Source: Paenibacillus aestuarii (GTDB taxonomy: Bacteria > Bacillota > Bacilli > Paenibacillales > NBRC-103111). From it: 64,000 bases of DNA. This document shows, one piece after another, positions 9,061 through 17,580 of this stretch. Each line of letters starts with the position of its first letter. Positions within the stretch are counted from its first letter, which is position 1. The stretch lies in contig NZ_JAQFVF010000019.1 of NCBI RefSeq assembly GCF_027789125.1, positions 62,001 through 126,000 of the forward strand, given 5' to 3'. Below the pieces are notes generated by a model. The model was not told where the DNA came from, ran no database searches, and worked only from the letters and a program-made list of their open reading frames with translations. The position numbers and the translations under genes were made by a program.

Positions 9061-9090
9061 TTGACAAAAGTAAGTGATTCGTAATAATAT
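9061..9090 (+). promoter_or_regulatory. Promoter of the DoxX gene
   Basis: -35 TTGACA (9061-9066) and -10 TAATAT (9085-9090) are 18 bases apart. The -10 box overlaps the palindrome described in the next entry. Confidence 0.7.
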
Positions 9091-9112
9091 ACTTACATAA
9101 AGTAAGTTATTA
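9085..9112. promoter_or_regulatory. Palindromic operator, probable HxlR-type binding site
   Basis: Inverted repeat ACTTAC-N5-GTAAGT (9091-9107) within a longer AT palindrome, placed over the -10 region of the DoxX promoter. A further half site AAGTAAGTG lies at 9068-9076 in the promoter spacer. The position would let a bound dimer block transcription in one or both directions. That the neighbouring HxlR protein binds here is inference. Confidence 0.6.
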
Positions 9113-9144
9113 AATAAAATTTATCTTATAGGGAGATGTTAGCA

Positions 9145-9537
9145 ATGGCATTAGGTTTACTTATTATTCGTTTATTTGTTGGGTTGGCGATCGCCGCCCA
9201 CGGTTCTCAGAAGGTTTTTGGCTGGTTCGGCGGTTACGGCCCTAAGGGAACAGGCGGCTTCTTCGAATCCATCGGCATTAAGCCAGGCGTCATGATGGCG
9301 GTTCTTGCCGGTTTGGCCGAAATCATCGGCGGATTGCTCTTTGCAGCAGGACTTTGGACTTCTGTCGGTGCTGCGCTGATCGTTCTAATCATGCTGGGAG
9401 CTATCTTTAAAGTCCACGGCAAGAACGGCTTCTGGGTCACTTCGAACGGTTACGAGTTCAACTTGTTCCTGATTGTAGTCGCCATTGGCGTTGCATTGAT
9501 CGGCGCCGGAGCGTATTCCATTGACGCATTATTATAA
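9145..9537 (+). CDS. DoxX-family membrane protein
   Basis: 130 residues with four predicted membrane helices. The N-terminal helix contains RLFVGLAIAAHGSQKVFGWFGG, the hallmark of the DoxX/YphA group, followed by GTGGFFESIGI and GLAEIIGGLLFAAGL. Members are often induced by thiol-reactive or oxidative stress and are controlled by HxlR or MarR regulators, which fits the divergent HxlR gene; the biochemical role is unsettled. ATG 9145 is chosen over 9136 because GGGAGA sits eight bases in front of it and overlaps the earlier ATG. Confidence 0.9.
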   Translation: MALGLLIIRLFVGLAIAAHGSQKVFGWFGGYGPKGTGGFFESIGIKPGVMMAVLAGLAEIIGGLLFAAGLWTSVGAALIVLIMLGAIFKVHGKNGFWVTSNGYEFNLFLIVVAIGVALIGAGAYSIDALL

Positions 9538-9551
9538 TATGATTGTTCTAG

Positions 9552-9585
9552 CCGCGACAGCTACAGCTGTTCGCGGTTTTCTTTT
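9552..9585 (+). terminator. Terminator after the DoxX gene
   Basis: Hairpin with arms CCGCGACAGCT and AGCTGTTCGCGG followed by TTTTCTTTT. Confidence 0.85.
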
Positions 9586-9847
9586 ATTTCTGTCAGTTTA
9601 CCCAAGAAAATAGCCTGCAACACACCGGTTGCAGGCCTCAAAGTCGATCTATATTTTAAAGGGGGTCGAAGATTATTATATCCAAGCTTGATTAATGCTA
9701 CATGAAGTTTAAATTACAATTCGATTACAAACTTTTACCCATCTTCATACATTTTTCATGATATTGTCCCCGTATATTCAGCCTCTTTTCACATATACAT
9801 GTACAACAAGGCAACGACCTTGAATCCTAATCAGGAGGCTGTATACG
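9586..9847. other. Intergenic region before the acidic-protein gene
   Basis: Contains a perfect 8-bp hairpin GCCTGCAA/TTGCAGGC (9613-9636) with no T run on the plus strand. The rest is AT-rich; no certain promoter was found although the following gene has a strong ribosome site. Confidence 0.4.
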
Positions 9848-10180
9848 ATGACAACACAAAACGAGTTTCAAGAAGAACGGCAAGATCTGTTGGTGCTCTT
9901 CTCCGAAGAAGCCGAAGACGAAGTTGCTGAAGTAGCTGAAGAAGCGGATGAAGAAGCAGCCGAAGACGAGGCTGTAGAAGAAGCAGCGGAGGACGAGGCT
10001 GCCGAAGAAGCTTCAGAAGAGGCCGATGATGAGGTCGAGGCGGAAGATGATGGGGACGCGGAAGAGGAAGCAGCAGACGAGGACGAAGAAGAAGCAGTAG
10101 AGGAATCCGAAGCGGACAGTGAAGAGGTTGAAGAGGAATCCGCTGAAGCTGAAGCGGATGCCCCAGATACGGCCGAATAA
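9848..10180 (+). CDS. Extremely acidic Glu/Ala-rich low-complexity protein
   Basis: I do not recognise this protein. It has 110 residues, of which about 43 are Glu, 15 Asp and 24 Ala, with one Arg and no Lys, so the net charge is near -57. A short N-terminal part (MTTQNEFQEERQDLLVLF) is less biased; the rest is an irregular EEA/EEAD/EDEA pattern likely to be helical or disordered. The strand is decided by the ribosome site AGGAGG nine bases before the ATG and by a terminator after the stop; antisense frames (Ser-rich and Pro/Leu-rich) have no such signals. Possible roles such as ion binding, nucleic-acid mimicry or a spore component are guesses. Confidence 0.75.
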   Translation: MTTQNEFQEERQDLLVLFSEEAEDEVAEVAEEADEEAAEDEAVEEAAEDEAAEEASEEADDEVEAEDDGDAEEEAADEDEEEAVEESEADSEEVEEESAEAEADAPDTAE

Positions 10181-10206
10181 ATGTAAGCGCAAACACCCCC
10201 ATCTAA

Positions 10207-10258
10207 CAAAAAGCTAAGAGCCTTGCTACCTTCTTGACCGGTAGTAAGGCTCTTATTC
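10207..10258. terminator. Bidirectional terminator
   Basis: Hairpin TAAGAGCCTTGCTACC / GGTAGTAAGGCTCTTA (10215-10255) between the acidic-protein gene and the FAD oxidoreductase. The minus strand runs into TTTTT, so it serves the oxidoreductase best. Confidence 0.85.
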
Positions 10259-10262
10259 ATCA

Positions 10263-12203
10263 TTATGGTTTGCCCGTCAGACCTGCTTGTAAATCTTTAA
10301 TCATCATGTAGGTGTCGGCATTCGTTAACTTTTGCTTATCGACGATAAGATTGAGCGACGCGTCTGTCAGCAGCTTATTAGTCACCAAAGTCTGCTGCGC
10401 TTGTTGAACAGCCGCCGGCATCCCCAAGGCTTGCGTAATCGTGTAGCTGGCCTGATCGATCGTCAGCGCGATTTTATCCGCGCCTTCCAGCTTCGCAATC
10501 GCCGCGCTGGCGTCACCTTTGAAGGCATCCGGCTTCATTTTCTTCGATCCGAGAATCAAATTCACCATGCGCTTCGGATTCGATTGCACATCCAACTGGA
10601 AGTTGTTATCGTAAGCGCCTGAGGCCAAGCCCAGCATCATGGCAGCTTTCAAGCCTTCGTACTCCTTATGCTCCATAAAAGCAGCAGGCTTGAGCGTCAT
10701 CGGCTGCACCTCCATGCCCTGCTTATTCAGCTGCGCCTGCAGCTTCGCAACGGCGTCTTTGGAGGCCGACAGCTGTCTGAACGTCACCTTGTCATCCAGT
10801 GCAATCTTGGCTGCTGCGCCAGCCGCTTCGCCTTCAGCCATGCCCGTTGGAATAACGCGGGCGCTGCCGTGCGGAAGCGTATCGTAGCTGGCCGCGCGGC
10901 CGACGACGAGCAGGCCGTCAACCTTCTGCGGCACCAGGCTGCGGAACGGGATGGCATACTGCGTCGGATGACAGACGACGTTGCCGTTATCCGTTGGCGA
11001 TGTCCGCTGGATATCGACAGGGTACGAACCGAATCCGATCCGATCCCATTGATCCGCATTGGAACATACGTCCACGATGTTCAAGCGGTATTCCCCTTGC
11101 ATATGGCGGGTTTCCCGCACATACAGCTCAGAGGCGGTTCCAGCCAGCTCCACATTCGCCAGCTCAGGGAACGTTGTCTTCATGTAAGCCACGACATTAG
11201 GCAGCTCTTTATTGGCAATCTCGAACGCTTCTTGAACCGATTGCGGGTTGAATGTATCTACATTGAAAATTTGCAATGAATTGATAAGGACAGTGTCGTC
11301 ATTCTCGCGGCCGACGTTGAGGCCTCTCATTTTGGCCCGTTCTTTGTTCACCGGCGGGTAATTGCTCATATCCCTATAGCCCCAAATGCTGACATCATTG
11401 GCGCCGCCGCCCGGCTCTGTCTTGGCGCGTGCTGACATCTTGTCCCACACGTCAGGGGTTACGTGCTTCAGGCGGAATACGACGGTGACCGCCATTCTCG
11501 ATTTCGGATCACCCAGATCTTGACGTCCAAACGTGAACGGCACGCCTGCCGCAGCTGCGAAGTCGCCATCTTGGGTGGCATCAATGACAGAGGAAGCTTG
11601 GACCGCTTGCTTGCTGCCGTCCGCTAGGGTGATCTCTGCTCCCTGCACCGCGCTGCCGCCTGCTTTCACGAGTGGATCGATCTTTTGCGCTTTGAGCAGC
11701 ACGTCGATATTCTTCTCGCCCCGCACCAGATCGTAGAACGCATTGGCCGCCGTATTGACGTCAAAAGAATCGCCTTCCAGCTTGGCATACCATTCAGAGA
11801 AAAAACCTTTGTTGAACACTTCCGGCCTCCCTAGCGGGTTCGTTTTTGGCGCATAATTCATATCGATCGTATTCAGCTCACCAAGCGTCATCAGACCGCC
11901 GAGACGGTCCCGATTGCGGCCGTCCACGAGCAAGGTCGATAGACCATTGCGCGCCGCGGATACAGCTGCCGCAACGCCTTCAGGATCCGTACCGACAACG
12001 ATAACGTCGTAAGAGTCCTTCGGCTTTTTCACCGATTTCACTTCTTCTATGCTTTGTTTCTTCGCACTATGCCCGCTATAGGCCGGATGCTGAGTCTGGT
12101 AATACAGCGCCGCCGCACCGGCTGCCACAGCAAGCAGGATTAGCGCCCACATCAGGACTAGCCAGCCTTTGGAATTAGATTGGTTACGTCTGGAACTGCT
12201 CAT
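10263..12203 (-). CDS. Membrane-anchored FAD-dependent oxidoreductase
   Basis: 646 residues. Residues about 14-35 form one membrane helix (GWLVLMWALILLAVAAGAA), then a polar linker, then an FAD-binding Rossmann fold beginning YDVIVVGTDPEGVAAAVSAAR. This belongs to the FAD_oxidored type of flavoproteins. The dinucleotide motif reads GTDPEG rather than GxGxxG. Later landmarks are ASSVIDATQDGDFAAAAG and the FAD-end motif VDGLLVVGRAASYD. With the N-terminal anchor and a Lys/Arg-rich cytosolic end, the catalytic part probably faces outward, but no secretion partner is seen. The substrate is unknown. The ribosome site is weak. It lies 22 bases downstream of the broken hemZ. Confidence 0.8.
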   Translation of the reverse strand: MSSSRRNQSNSKGWLVLMWALILLAVAAGAAALYYQTQHPAYSGHSAKKQSIEEVKSVKKPKDSYDVIVVGTDPEGVAAAVSAARNGLSTLLVDGRNRDRLGGLMTLGELNTIDMNYAPKTNPLGRPEVFNKGFFSEWYAKLEGDSFDVNTAANAFYDLVRGEKNIDVLLKAQKIDPLVKAGGSAVQGAEITLADGSKQAVQASSVIDATQDGDFAAAAGVPFTFGRQDLGDPKSRMAVTVVFRLKHVTPDVWDKMSARAKTEPGGGANDVSIWGYRDMSNYPPVNKERAKMRGLNVGRENDDTVLINSLQIFNVDTFNPQSVQEAFEIANKELPNVVAYMKTTFPELANVELAGTASELYVRETRHMQGEYRLNIVDVCSNADQWDRIGFGSYPVDIQRTSPTDNGNVVCHPTQYAIPFRSLVPQKVDGLLVVGRAASYDTLPHGSARVIPTGMAEGEAAGAAAKIALDDKVTFRQLSASKDAVAKLQAQLNKQGMEVQPMTLKPAAFMEHKEYEGLKAAMMLGLASGAYDNNFQLDVQSNPKRMVNLILGSKKMKPDAFKGDASAAIAKLEGADKIALTIDQASYTITQALGMPAAVQQAQQTLVTNKLLTDASLNLIVDKQKLTNADTYMMIKDLQAGLTGKP

Positions 12204-12225
12204 GAATTAAAAACACCCGCCTCGT

Positions 12226-13766
12226 TTACTTCTGCTCCTGCAGCTTACCTATTAGGGGTTGATAAGCTTCATCCAACAGTTTGATTTTTTTCTCGATATA
12301 CGCCATATACGCTTGATTGTACACACTCGGTTCCTTCGGATTAGGGAAGCGCTCGATACGCACTGGCTCTTGCTCTCCCGCCGCGTCACTCTCGGCGCGT
12401 TGCTAAAAGATTTTGCTTACCGCACCGCAGCCCAGCCCAATGATCGTCTGACGCTCTTCCATCATCAAAATGTTATACAAGCACTCGCGGCCTTCGAGGG
12501 CATATCCAACATTTTCTAAATTACCAAGAATGTTTTTCTGCCTGTACAAATAGTAAGGCACATACGCGTGCTCTTCGGTCCAGGCAATCGCCCGTTCCAT
12601 CATGTCCGCGATTTCATCCCGCTCAGCCACCTCATACTGGTCGCGGTTCTTCGTCATCTTCGACGCCCGCTTGAACGATAAGGTGTGCACGGTCAACGAC
12701 TCCGGCATCAGCTTATCGGTTTCGTTCAGCGAATGCTCAAGCTCCTTCATGCCTTCATTCGGCAAGCCGATGATGAGGTCCATGTTGATGTTATCCAGGC
12801 CCATCTCCCGCGCCAGCTTGAATTTCTCCACGGTGTGGTGGCGCCCGATGGCATCCAGCGTCTCCTGCGTGAAGCTCTGCGGGTGATGCTGATACGGTCC
12901 ACGCTCCACTTCTTCATCACTTCGATTTTGTCCGGCGTAATCGTATCCGGCCTACCCGCTTCTACGGTCAGCTCACGCATCGCGCTCATCCGCGGGAACG
13001 ATTCGTGCATCGTCACAAACAGCGCATCCATCTCTTCCGCCGTAATGCTGGTCGGCGTACCGCCGCCCCAATAAATCGTCGTAATTTTAAGTCCTGCATC
13101 TTTCATCCACTGCCCCATGATCCGCAGCTCTTCATGAAGCCCGTGCAGGAACGAATGAACCGAACCATTATTGCCTCGGATATCGAAAGCCGGGAACGTG
13201 CAATACGCACATTTGGTTGGGCAGAAGGGAATGCCGATATAGACGCTGACTTCATGCTCCAGATGAAAAAGATCCGGAATGACCCGCAGCTGCCGTTCGG
13301 CTACGTCTAACAGCAGGTTAGCCTTCTCCTCATTGACCAGATACTGCTCGCGCAAAATGTCAAAGCACTCCGTCCGATCATGCTTTTGCAGCAAATTATG
13401 CATGAGCTTGGTCGGGCGCACGCCCGTCAAAATGCCCCATGGCTGCTCCAGCCCCGTCATCTCCTGCAGTGCTTGCAGCAGCGCCGTGCATACGGAACGG
13501 CGGATCGCCGCTTTGCGCGCCAGCGCATCGCTTCTGTCCGCGATTCTGACGTTGCTTCCCGTCCACGTTGCACCGTGCTTCATATCCTTTACGCAAACGG
13601 TCGCCGTGACGTTTCGCTCTTCTTGCTGCAGCTCGATCTCCATACGTAAATACGCCGCTTCCAGCGGGGAATATTGAATATCCACATCTTCAAAAAACAA
13701 TCGGCTTATATGAAAAATTTCCGTTGTCAGCTCGCTAAAGCCTATACGGTTTACTTCAATTTGCAA
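12226..13766 (-). pseudogene. hemZ: Broken hemZ (coproporphyrinogen dehydrogenase)
   Basis: HemZ is the radical-SAM, oxygen-independent coproporphyrinogen III oxidase-like protein of Bacillus, about 500 residues. The 5' part (13766 to about 12885) is intact and holds the radical-SAM motif in PFCPTKCAYC and WGGGTPTS. Near 12884 one base is missing: the frame passes from VDRISI into nonsense, while the next frame continues HPQSFTQETLDAIGRHH as expected for SINPQSF. That second frame runs to an in-frame TAG at 12403-12405 after VSKIF; beyond it the same frame stays open for 58 more codons (VRIERFPNPKEPSVYNQAY) to the TAA at 12226. One frameshift plus one stop therefore interrupt a 513-codon gene. 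Start is TTG with GGAGG seven bases upstream. Confidence 0.88.
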
Positions 13767-13876
13767 GTATAACCCTCCATTACTCCCTGTTCAGCCATTA
13801 CCTTGATGTAAAATGCCAAAGTTAAGTTTACCACATTTTCAAAAGCTAGAGAAATGAATGGCTTGGCCGTAAGCGA

Positions 13877-13922
13877 AATAAAAGCCCCGCAATTCTGCTT
13901 TGGCGCAGATTGCGAGGCTTTG
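13877..13922 (-). terminator. Terminator after the 57-residue gene
   Basis: Hairpin with arms AAAGCC-CCGCAATTCTGC and GCAGATTGCG-AGGCTTT, able to act in either direction. Confidence 0.7.
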
Positions 13923-13923
13923 C

Positions 13924-14097
13924 TTAACGGTACGTTTTTTTCGGAATACTTCTTAGCTTCTCCTGAACGGAAGTAAACTCCGCGCTCATTTCCACATCGG
14001 ACAGCATTGGCGTCTGGCTCATGCGCTCTGCCATTGTTCCATGCAGCAGCTGCTGTTCTGGTGATGTCATCGCTTTGTGTTTGATCGATTGCCGCAT
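13924..14097 (-). CDS. Small orphan protein, 57 residues
   Basis: I do not recognise it. The frame starts MRQSIKHKAM and ends LRSIPKKTYR; it is Met- and Gln-rich, soluble, with basic ends and an acidic middle (LSDVEMSAE). Support comes from AGGAG seven bases before the ATG, a TATAAT box on the minus strand (14120-14125) about 23 bases before the start, and a hairpin terminator right after the stop. It lies between dtd and hemZ, where no gene of this kind is known to me in B. subtilis. It could encode a short helical regulator or spore protein; nothing in the sequence decides. Confidence 0.6.
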   Translation of the reverse strand: MRQSIKHKAMTSPEQQLLHGTMAERMSQTPMLSDVEMSAEFTSVQEKLRSIPKKTYR

Positions 14098-14167
14098 CTG
14101 GATGCTCCTAACTGGGTGAATTATACACCACTAGGATATCCAAGAAATGAAATCTATAAACACCAAT

Positions 14168-14608
14168 TTACACGCTGTCTACGATCAAGGTCACCGGTCC
14201 CCAGTTGACGAGCTGCACGTCCATCATGGCGCCGAATACCCCGGTCTCCACGTGCAGGCCTTGCGCGCGAAGCAGCTCATTAAACTTCTCGTACAACGGC
14301 TCTGCCTGCTCGGGTCTGGCCGCAGCCATGAAGTTCGGCCGTTTGCCTTTGCGGCAGTCTCCGTACAGCGTGAATTGCGATACGGATAAAATTTGTCCGC
14401 CCGTCTCCAGAACGGATAGATTCATTTTGCCTGCTTCGTCTTCAAAAATGCGCAAGCCGGACACTTTGTCCGCCAAATACTTGGCGTCCTGCTCCGTATC
14501 CTCGTGCGTGATGCCGACGAGCAGCATCAGTCCTTGACCAATGCGGCCGACGACTTCATGATTGACCGTCACATCGGCCTGCTTGCAGCGTTGAACGACT
14601 ACTCTCAT
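14168..14608 (-). CDS. dtd: D-aminoacyl-tRNA deacylase
   Basis: Homodimeric proofreading enzyme that hydrolyses D-Tyr and other D-amino acids (and Gly from tRNA-Ala) off tRNA. 146 residues, the usual size. Conserved landmarks are [15 protein letters not shown] at the N-terminus, the [19 protein letters not shown] segment with the SQFTLYGD motif, and the cross-subunit Gly-cisPro region near the end ([11 protein letters not shown]). AAGGAG lies six bases before the ATG. It follows relA by 18 bases in one operon, the arrangement of B. subtilis. Confidence 0.96.
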   Translation of the reverse strand: MRVVVQRCKQADVTVNHEVVGRIGQGLMLLVGITHEDTEQDAKYLADKVSGLRIFEDEAGKMNLSVLETGGQILSVSQFTLYGDCRKGKRPNFMAAARPEQAEPLYEKFNELLRAQGLHVETGVFGAMMDVQLVNWGPVTLIVDSV

Positions 14609-14626
14609 GTGTAACTCCTTCTCCGC

Positions 14627-16810
14627 TTAGGTCTGCATGATCCGATGCACGGAATACACGTCTTTGACCCGTTTGATCTTCTCGACGACAGCTTGCAGAT
14701 GCTCAATGTTTTTGATCACAATGGTCATATGAATGGTCGCCATTTTATTCTTATCCGAACGGCCGGACACCGCCGAAATCATCGTTTTGCTCTCGGATAC
14801 CGCTTGGAGCACTTCGTTCAGGAAGCCACGGCGGTCATGCCCCGTAATCTCAATCTCCACATTGAAGTTGGACTCGACGACATCCGCCCAATCGACTTCA
14901 ATCACGCGCTCTTCTTCGCCCATGCTCGTCGGGATGTTCGTACAATCCGCGCGATGGACGGATACGCCCCGCCCGCGCGTGATATAGCCGATAATGTCAT
15001 CGCCCGGCACCGGATTGCAACAGCGCGCAAAACGAACCAACAGATTATCGACGCCCTTGACGCGCACACCATTCGTCGGGCGGCTCTTGCGCTCCGGCAG
15101 CGGCGCCTTGACTTCCTTCACTTCGCTGGTCAGCTGCAGCACTTGCGCTTCTTCCGCTTCCTTGCGCAGCTTCTCGGTCAGTTTCGTGCAGATTTGCGCA
15201 GCGGTGATGCCGCCAAACCCGACAGCGGACAGCATGTCTTCAATGTCGTTAAAATTGAACTTCTTCGCCGCTTCCAGCAGCTTGTCGTCGCTCATAAGCG
15301 TCGGCGGATCGATCGCTAAGCGCTTCAGCTCGCGCTCGATCGCTTCCCGGCCCTTCTCGACGTTCTCCTCGCGCTTCTCTTTCTTGAACCACTGCTTAAT
15401 CTTGCTTCGCGCATGCGAAGATTGGGCAATTTTGATCCAATCCTGACTTGGTCCATAGGAATGCTTGGAAGTGAGAATCTCGATAATGTCCCCGGTTTTC
15501 AACTTGTGATCGAGCGGTACGATCCGGGAATTGACTTTGGCCCCGATCGTCCGGTTGCCAACCTCCGTATGAATCCGGTAAGCGAAATCGAGCGGCACTG
15601 AACCTGCAGGCAGCTCGATCACTTCCCCTTTCGGCGTAAAGACGAAAACAAGGTCGGAGAAGAAATCCATCTTCATGGATTCCATGAATTCGGAGGCGTC
15701 GTTCGTCTCCTGCTGCAGTTCCAGAATCTCCCGGAACCAGGTCATTTTATCCTCAAATGTGCCAGACGGCACAACGGAACCGCCTTCTTTGTAAGCCCAG
15801 TGCGCGGCGATACCGAACTCCGAGGTCTTGTGCATCTCCCACGTGCGGATTTGCACTTCGAGCGGCTCGCCCTTCGGTCCGATCACTGTCGTATGCAGCG
15901 ACTGGTACATGTTCGGCTTCGGCATGGCGATATAATCTTTGAACCTGCCAGGCATCGGCTTCCACAACGTATGAATGATTCCAAGCGATGCATAGCAGTC
16001 CTTAATATTGTCCACAATCACGCGCAGCGCCATAAGATCGTAAATCTCGTTAAACTGCTTGCCGCGTGAGCTCATTTTTTTATAAATGCTGTATAAATGC
16101 TTAGGCCGGCCGGAAATATCGCCTTGAATGCCCATTTCTTCCAGCTTATCTTTGATGCTTTGAATCACATCTTCGATATATTGCTCGCGCTCGGCGCGTT
16201 TCTTCTGCATCAAGTTCACAATCCGGTAGTATTGCTGCGGATTCAAGTAGCGGAGGGCAATATCTTCCATCTCCCACTTGATGGTAGAAATACCGAGGCG
16301 GTGTGCGATCGGACAAAAAATCTCCAGCGTCTCTTCCGCAATGCGGCGCTGGCTTTCCTCCGATTGATATTTCAGCGTACGCATGTTGTGCAAACGGTCG
16401 GCCAGCTTGATCAGAATGACGCGGATGTCCTGGGCCATCGCCACGAACATTTTGCGATAATTCTCGTTCTGCTGCTCTTCCTTGGATTTGAACTTAATTC
16501 TCTCCAGTTTGGTGAGACCGTCAACTAGCATCGCGCAAACTTTGCCAAATTTATCGTTTACGGCTTCAAGTGAAACCGTTGTATCTTCGACGACATCGTG
16601 CAGCAAGGCAGCAATCACCGAGGTGACATCCATTTGCATGTTCACCAGTATGTCGGCAACAGCTAAGGGATGCAGAATATAAGGTTCCCCTGATTTGCGC
16701 ACTTGGCCTTCATGGGCTTTGTCGGCAAAATCATAGGCCTCCCTAATCCGTTGCAAGTCATTTTCTTTTAGATAGGTGGCGGCCTTCTCCAGCAGCTGCT
16801 CTATACCCAT
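14627..16810 (-). CDS. relA: Bifunctional (p)ppGpp synthetase/hydrolase
   Basis: Makes and degrades the stringent-response alarmone (p)ppGpp. About 727 residues with all Rel domains in order: HD hydrolase (HPLAVADIL, ALLHDVVEDT), synthetase (YDLMALRVIV, KPNMYQSLHTT), TGS (VFTPKGEVIELPAGSVPLDFAYRIHTEVG), a Cys/His motif (RCCNPVPGDDIIGY) and a C-terminal ACT domain. HDxxED is intact, so hydrolase activity is expected. The start is uncertain: MGIEQLLEK at 16810 matches the usual beginning of related proteins and follows AAAGGGA, while an upstream in-frame ATG at 16846 has AAGG close by. Cotranscribed with dtd. Confidence 0.95.
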   Translation of the reverse strand: MGIEQLLEKAATYLKENDLQRIREAYDFADKAHEGQVRKSGEPYILHPLAVADILVNMQMDVTSVIAALLHDVVEDTTVSLEAVNDKFGKVCAMLVDGLTKLERIKFKSKEEQQNENYRKMFVAMAQDIRVILIKLADRLHNMRTLKYQSEESQRRIAEETLEIFCPIAHRLGISTIKWEMEDIALRYLNPQQYYRIVNLMQKKRAEREQYIEDVIQSIKDKLEEMGIQGDISGRPKHLYSIYKKMSSRGKQFNEIYDLMALRVIVDNIKDCYASLGIIHTLWKPMPGRFKDYIAMPKPNMYQSLHTTVIGPKGEPLEVQIRTWEMHKTSEFGIAAHWAYKEGGSVVPSGTFEDKMTWFREILELQQETNDASEFMESMKMDFFSDLVFVFTPKGEVIELPAGSVPLDFAYRIHTEVGNRTIGAKVNSRIVPLDHKLKTGDIIEILTSKHSYGPSQDWIKIAQSSHARSKIKQWFKKEKREENVEKGREAIERELKRLAIDPPTLMSDDKLLEAAKKFNFNDIEDMLSAVGFGGITAAQICTKLTEKLRKEAEEAQVLQLTSEVKEVKAPLPERKSRPTNGVRVKGVDNLLVRFARCCNPVPGDDIIGYITRGRGVSVHRADCTNIPTSMGEEERVIEVDWADVVESNFNVEIEITGHDRRGFLNEVLQAVSESKTMISAVSGRSDKNKMATIHMTIVIKNIEHLQAVVEKIKRVKDVYSVHRIMQT

Positions 16811-17041
16811 GCATCTACCCATTCCCTTTAGTCGATTTTTATTCATTATGCCTTCAAGGCAGGCTCCGCGTCAACTGCCCGTATACTGTCATTCGACAAA
16901 TTTTACGTTTTTTCCCGCGCAATAGAAGAAATTTTACTAGTATAATCCATTATTTTACTTCATAATCGCGTTCCTCTTCTCAAAACTATCTCAATGCCTG
17001 TACAATAAAATGGAATAATTGCCCAAAGGAGCCGTATGGAC

Positions 17042-17509
17042 ATGATCCTTAAAACCGAATTCATTCAACGCATGGAGCCTTATCTTGATTTTGTACAATC
17101 ACTCGAAACTATTGCCGAAGGTGCGTGGACATCCCCGCTTGCCGAAGGCAAGTGGCGGGTGTGCGATGTCATCAGCCACATGATGTTGTGGGACCGCAGA
17201 TTCATGGAAATGACCATTGAACCGATTGCCCTAGGCACACCGCTAACCTACAAGAGCACGGATTTTCATGCTTTCAACCGTAGCGCAGCCGTCTATGCAT
17301 CCCAGGTGAGCAAAGACCAGCTTCTTGGGGAGGCCCTGCGCGTTAGAGAGCAGATCCTCGCTTACCTGCGCGATATCCCCGAAGCCAAATACGCGGAGTC
17401 ATTCCTCGATGGCGACGGACATCCTTTCACACTCCCCGCTTATGTTGAGGATTTTGCCGAGCACGACCACCACCATAGCGAACAAATCCGCCAGCTGCTG
17501 AACTTATAA
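17042..17509 (+). CDS. DinB-like (YfiT/DfsB) metalloenzyme
   Basis: About 155 residues forming the DinB four-helix bundle. The likely metal ligands are His in DVISHMMLWD and the cluster EHDHHHSEQI at the C-terminal helix. Family members in Firmicutes act as thiol-dependent (bacillithiol) S-transferases or are uncharacterised; the substrate here is unknown. Two ATGs six bases apart can start it; 17042 has AAAGGAG at about ten bases and is preferred over 17036 at four bases. It is one of the few plus-strand genes, set between relA and apt, which it separates. Confidence 0.8.
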   Translation: MILKTEFIQRMEPYLDFVQSLETIAEGAWTSPLAEGKWRVCDVISHMMLWDRRFMEMTIEPIALGTPLTYKSTDFHAFNRSAAVYASQVSKDQLLGEALRVREQILAYLRDIPEAKYAESFLDGDGHPFTLPAYVEDFAEHDHHHSEQIRQLLNL

Positions 17510-17526
17510 CCCAAGTCTTCATACTA

Positions 17527-17574
17527 GAAAAAAAGGGCAATCCCGGTCATGACGACCTGATGGGAATGCCCTTT
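17527..17574. terminator. Bidirectional terminator between the DinB-like gene and apt
   Basis: Hairpin AAAGGGCAATCCC / GGGAATGCCCTTT with an inner GGTC/GACC stem and a T run on the minus strand. Confidence 0.9.
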
Positions 17575-17580
17575 GAATCA

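Noticed and set aside
9868-10263. Ser-rich 131-codon frame and a Pro/Leu-rich frame on the minus strand over the acidic-protein gene
   Set aside because: They are antisense images of GAA/GAG/GCA codons; only the plus-strand frame has AGGAGG at the right distance and a terminator.
12259-12519. 86-codon plus-strand frame opposite the 3' end of hemZ
   Set aside because: The minus strand carries HemZ C-terminal sequence here in the original frame; the plus frame has no signals.
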